Assembly (NCBI GenBank): GCA_024636425.1
Contig: JAGXHB010000128.1
Span: forward strand, 1-5,113
Reading direction: 5' to 3'
Length of the DNA: 5,113 nucleotides
DNA from: Roseobacter sp.
GTDB taxonomy: Bacteria > Pseudomonadota > Alphaproteobacteria > Rhodobacterales > Rhodobacteraceae
A program made the translations under genes and the position numbers. Under the pieces are notes generated by a model. That model did not search any database, was not told where the DNA came from, and saw nothing but the letters and a program-made list of their open reading frames with translations. Positions 4,508 to 5,113 of the stretch are shown here, in pieces (position 1 is the first letter of the stretch; the number at the start of each line of letters is the position of its first letter).

Positions 4508-5113
4508 ATGATCAAGAAGGGTGTCACCCTACGCGGAATCGAAGTTTTCGAAGCCCTCGCAAGCTGTGGGTCCGTGGCACAGGCCGCCGCGCTGACCGGG
4601 CTAAGCCAACCTGCCGTCAGCCAGCAGATGAGCAATCTGGAAGCCGCCATCGGCACTGATCTTATCGACCATGGCCGCCGGCCGATGCGTCTTACCCCTG
4701 CTGGCGAAAGCTTCTTGCGGCGCAGCAATGCCGCTTTGACACAGCTTCGGCTGGCACAGACCGAACTGACGGTGATGGATCTTGCTGACCTGACCGACCT
4801 CAGCCTTGGGATCATCGACGATTTCGACAATGATCTGACGCCGCGACTGGCGACGATGCTGGCCGACAGCATGACTGGCTGCCGGTTTCGCATGGTCACC
4901 GACAGCAGCAAGGATCTGATCAGCGCCGTTCAGGAAAAGACACTTCACATCGTGGTTGCCGCGACCAATGGGGATGCCAAAGAAGGGCTGATCGAAATTC
5001 CGTTGGCCCGTGATCCCTTCATCATCGTGGCCCCTGCGGATTACACAGGCAGTGCTGCGGATCTGTTTTCCCCTCAGTCGGCATTGCCTTTTCTACGATA
5101 CGAATCGCGCCAG
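4508..5113 (+). CDS. LysR-type transcriptional regulator, N-terminal 202 residues
   Basis: The gene runs off the right edge, so 202 residues of an expected 290-310 are seen. The winged helix-turn-helix covers about residues 7-66: LRGIEVFEALASCGSVAQAA, the recognition helix SQPAVSQQMSNLE at 33-45, and RRPMRLTPAGESF in the wing. The linker helix follows (about 67-91). The first part of the effector-binding domain starts near LSLGIIDDFDNDLTPRL and continues through DLISAVQEKTLHIVVAA and PLARDPFIIVAP. The start ATG at 4508 has an AAAGGG site (4493-4498) 9 nt upstream. LysR proteins commonly control the gene transcribed away from them, here the carbon-nitrogen hydrolase, and their own gene. The effector is unknown. 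No sigma-70 promoter with good boxes was identified in the spacer, which would fit dependence on an activator. Confidence 0.93.
   Translation, partial: MIKKGVTLRGIEVFEALASCGSVAQAAALTGLSQPAVSQQMSNLEAAIGTDLIDHGRRPMRLTPAGESFLRRSNAALTQLRLAQTELTVMDLADLTDLSLGIIDDFDNDLTPRLATMLADSMTGCRFRMVTDSSKDLISAVQEKTLHIVVAATNGDAKEGLIEIPLARDPFIIVAPADYTGSAADLFSPQSALPFLRYESRQ

Noticed and set aside
4489..4948. Two minus-strand open frames (4489-4911 and 4601-4948)
   Set aside because: They are shadows of the LysR-type gene on the plus strand.

Overview
The window looks like the chromosome of an alphaproteobacterium, most likely a Rhodobacterales (Roseobacter-type) species. The reasons are the moderately high GC content, the gene run infA - maf - RNase E/G - yacG followed by tRNA-Phe, and the style of the encoded proteins. 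This assignment rests on recognition, not on a search.

Layout from left to right. Positions 1-276 (+) hold the C-terminal end of a cation diffusion facilitator (metal efflux) protein. Positions 277-627 show no recognisable gene. Positions 628-1071 (-) hold the decayed N-terminal part of a tyrosine recombinase/integrase: one in-frame amber stop, then loss of the whole catalytic domain. It lies just past the 3' end of a tRNA-Phe(GAA) gene (1134-1208, -), the classic position of an integrative element, so 277-1133 is best read as the remnant of one. The tRNA has its own good promoter (TGGACA, 17 bp, TAGAAA) and a small hairpin in its 5' leader.

Positions 1311-3366 (-) form a compact housekeeping operon read right to left: infA (IF-1), maf (nucleotide pyrophosphatase of the YhdE type), a short RNase E/G-family protein and yacG (zinc protein, gyrase inhibitor family). 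The last three genes are joined by 4-nt start/stop overlaps (ATGA and GTGA), implying translational coupling. A candidate promoter and a leader hairpin precede infA.

Positions 3448-4323 (-) encode a complete carbon-nitrogen hydrolase (nitrilase superfamily) with an intact Glu-Lys-Cys triad. Divergent to it, at 4508-5113 (+), is the start of a LysR-type regulator that runs off the window. The 184-bp spacer contains a 34-bp imperfect palindrome with a LysR-like T-N11-A core and a second, inverted copy of its 10-bp half 54 bp away. The simplest reading is that this LysR protein controls the hydrolase, itself, or both.

I found no convincing undescribed system. The points most worth a second look are the integrase remnant at tRNA-Phe, the operator-like palindrome, and the minimal RNase E/G that lacks the zinc-link region.
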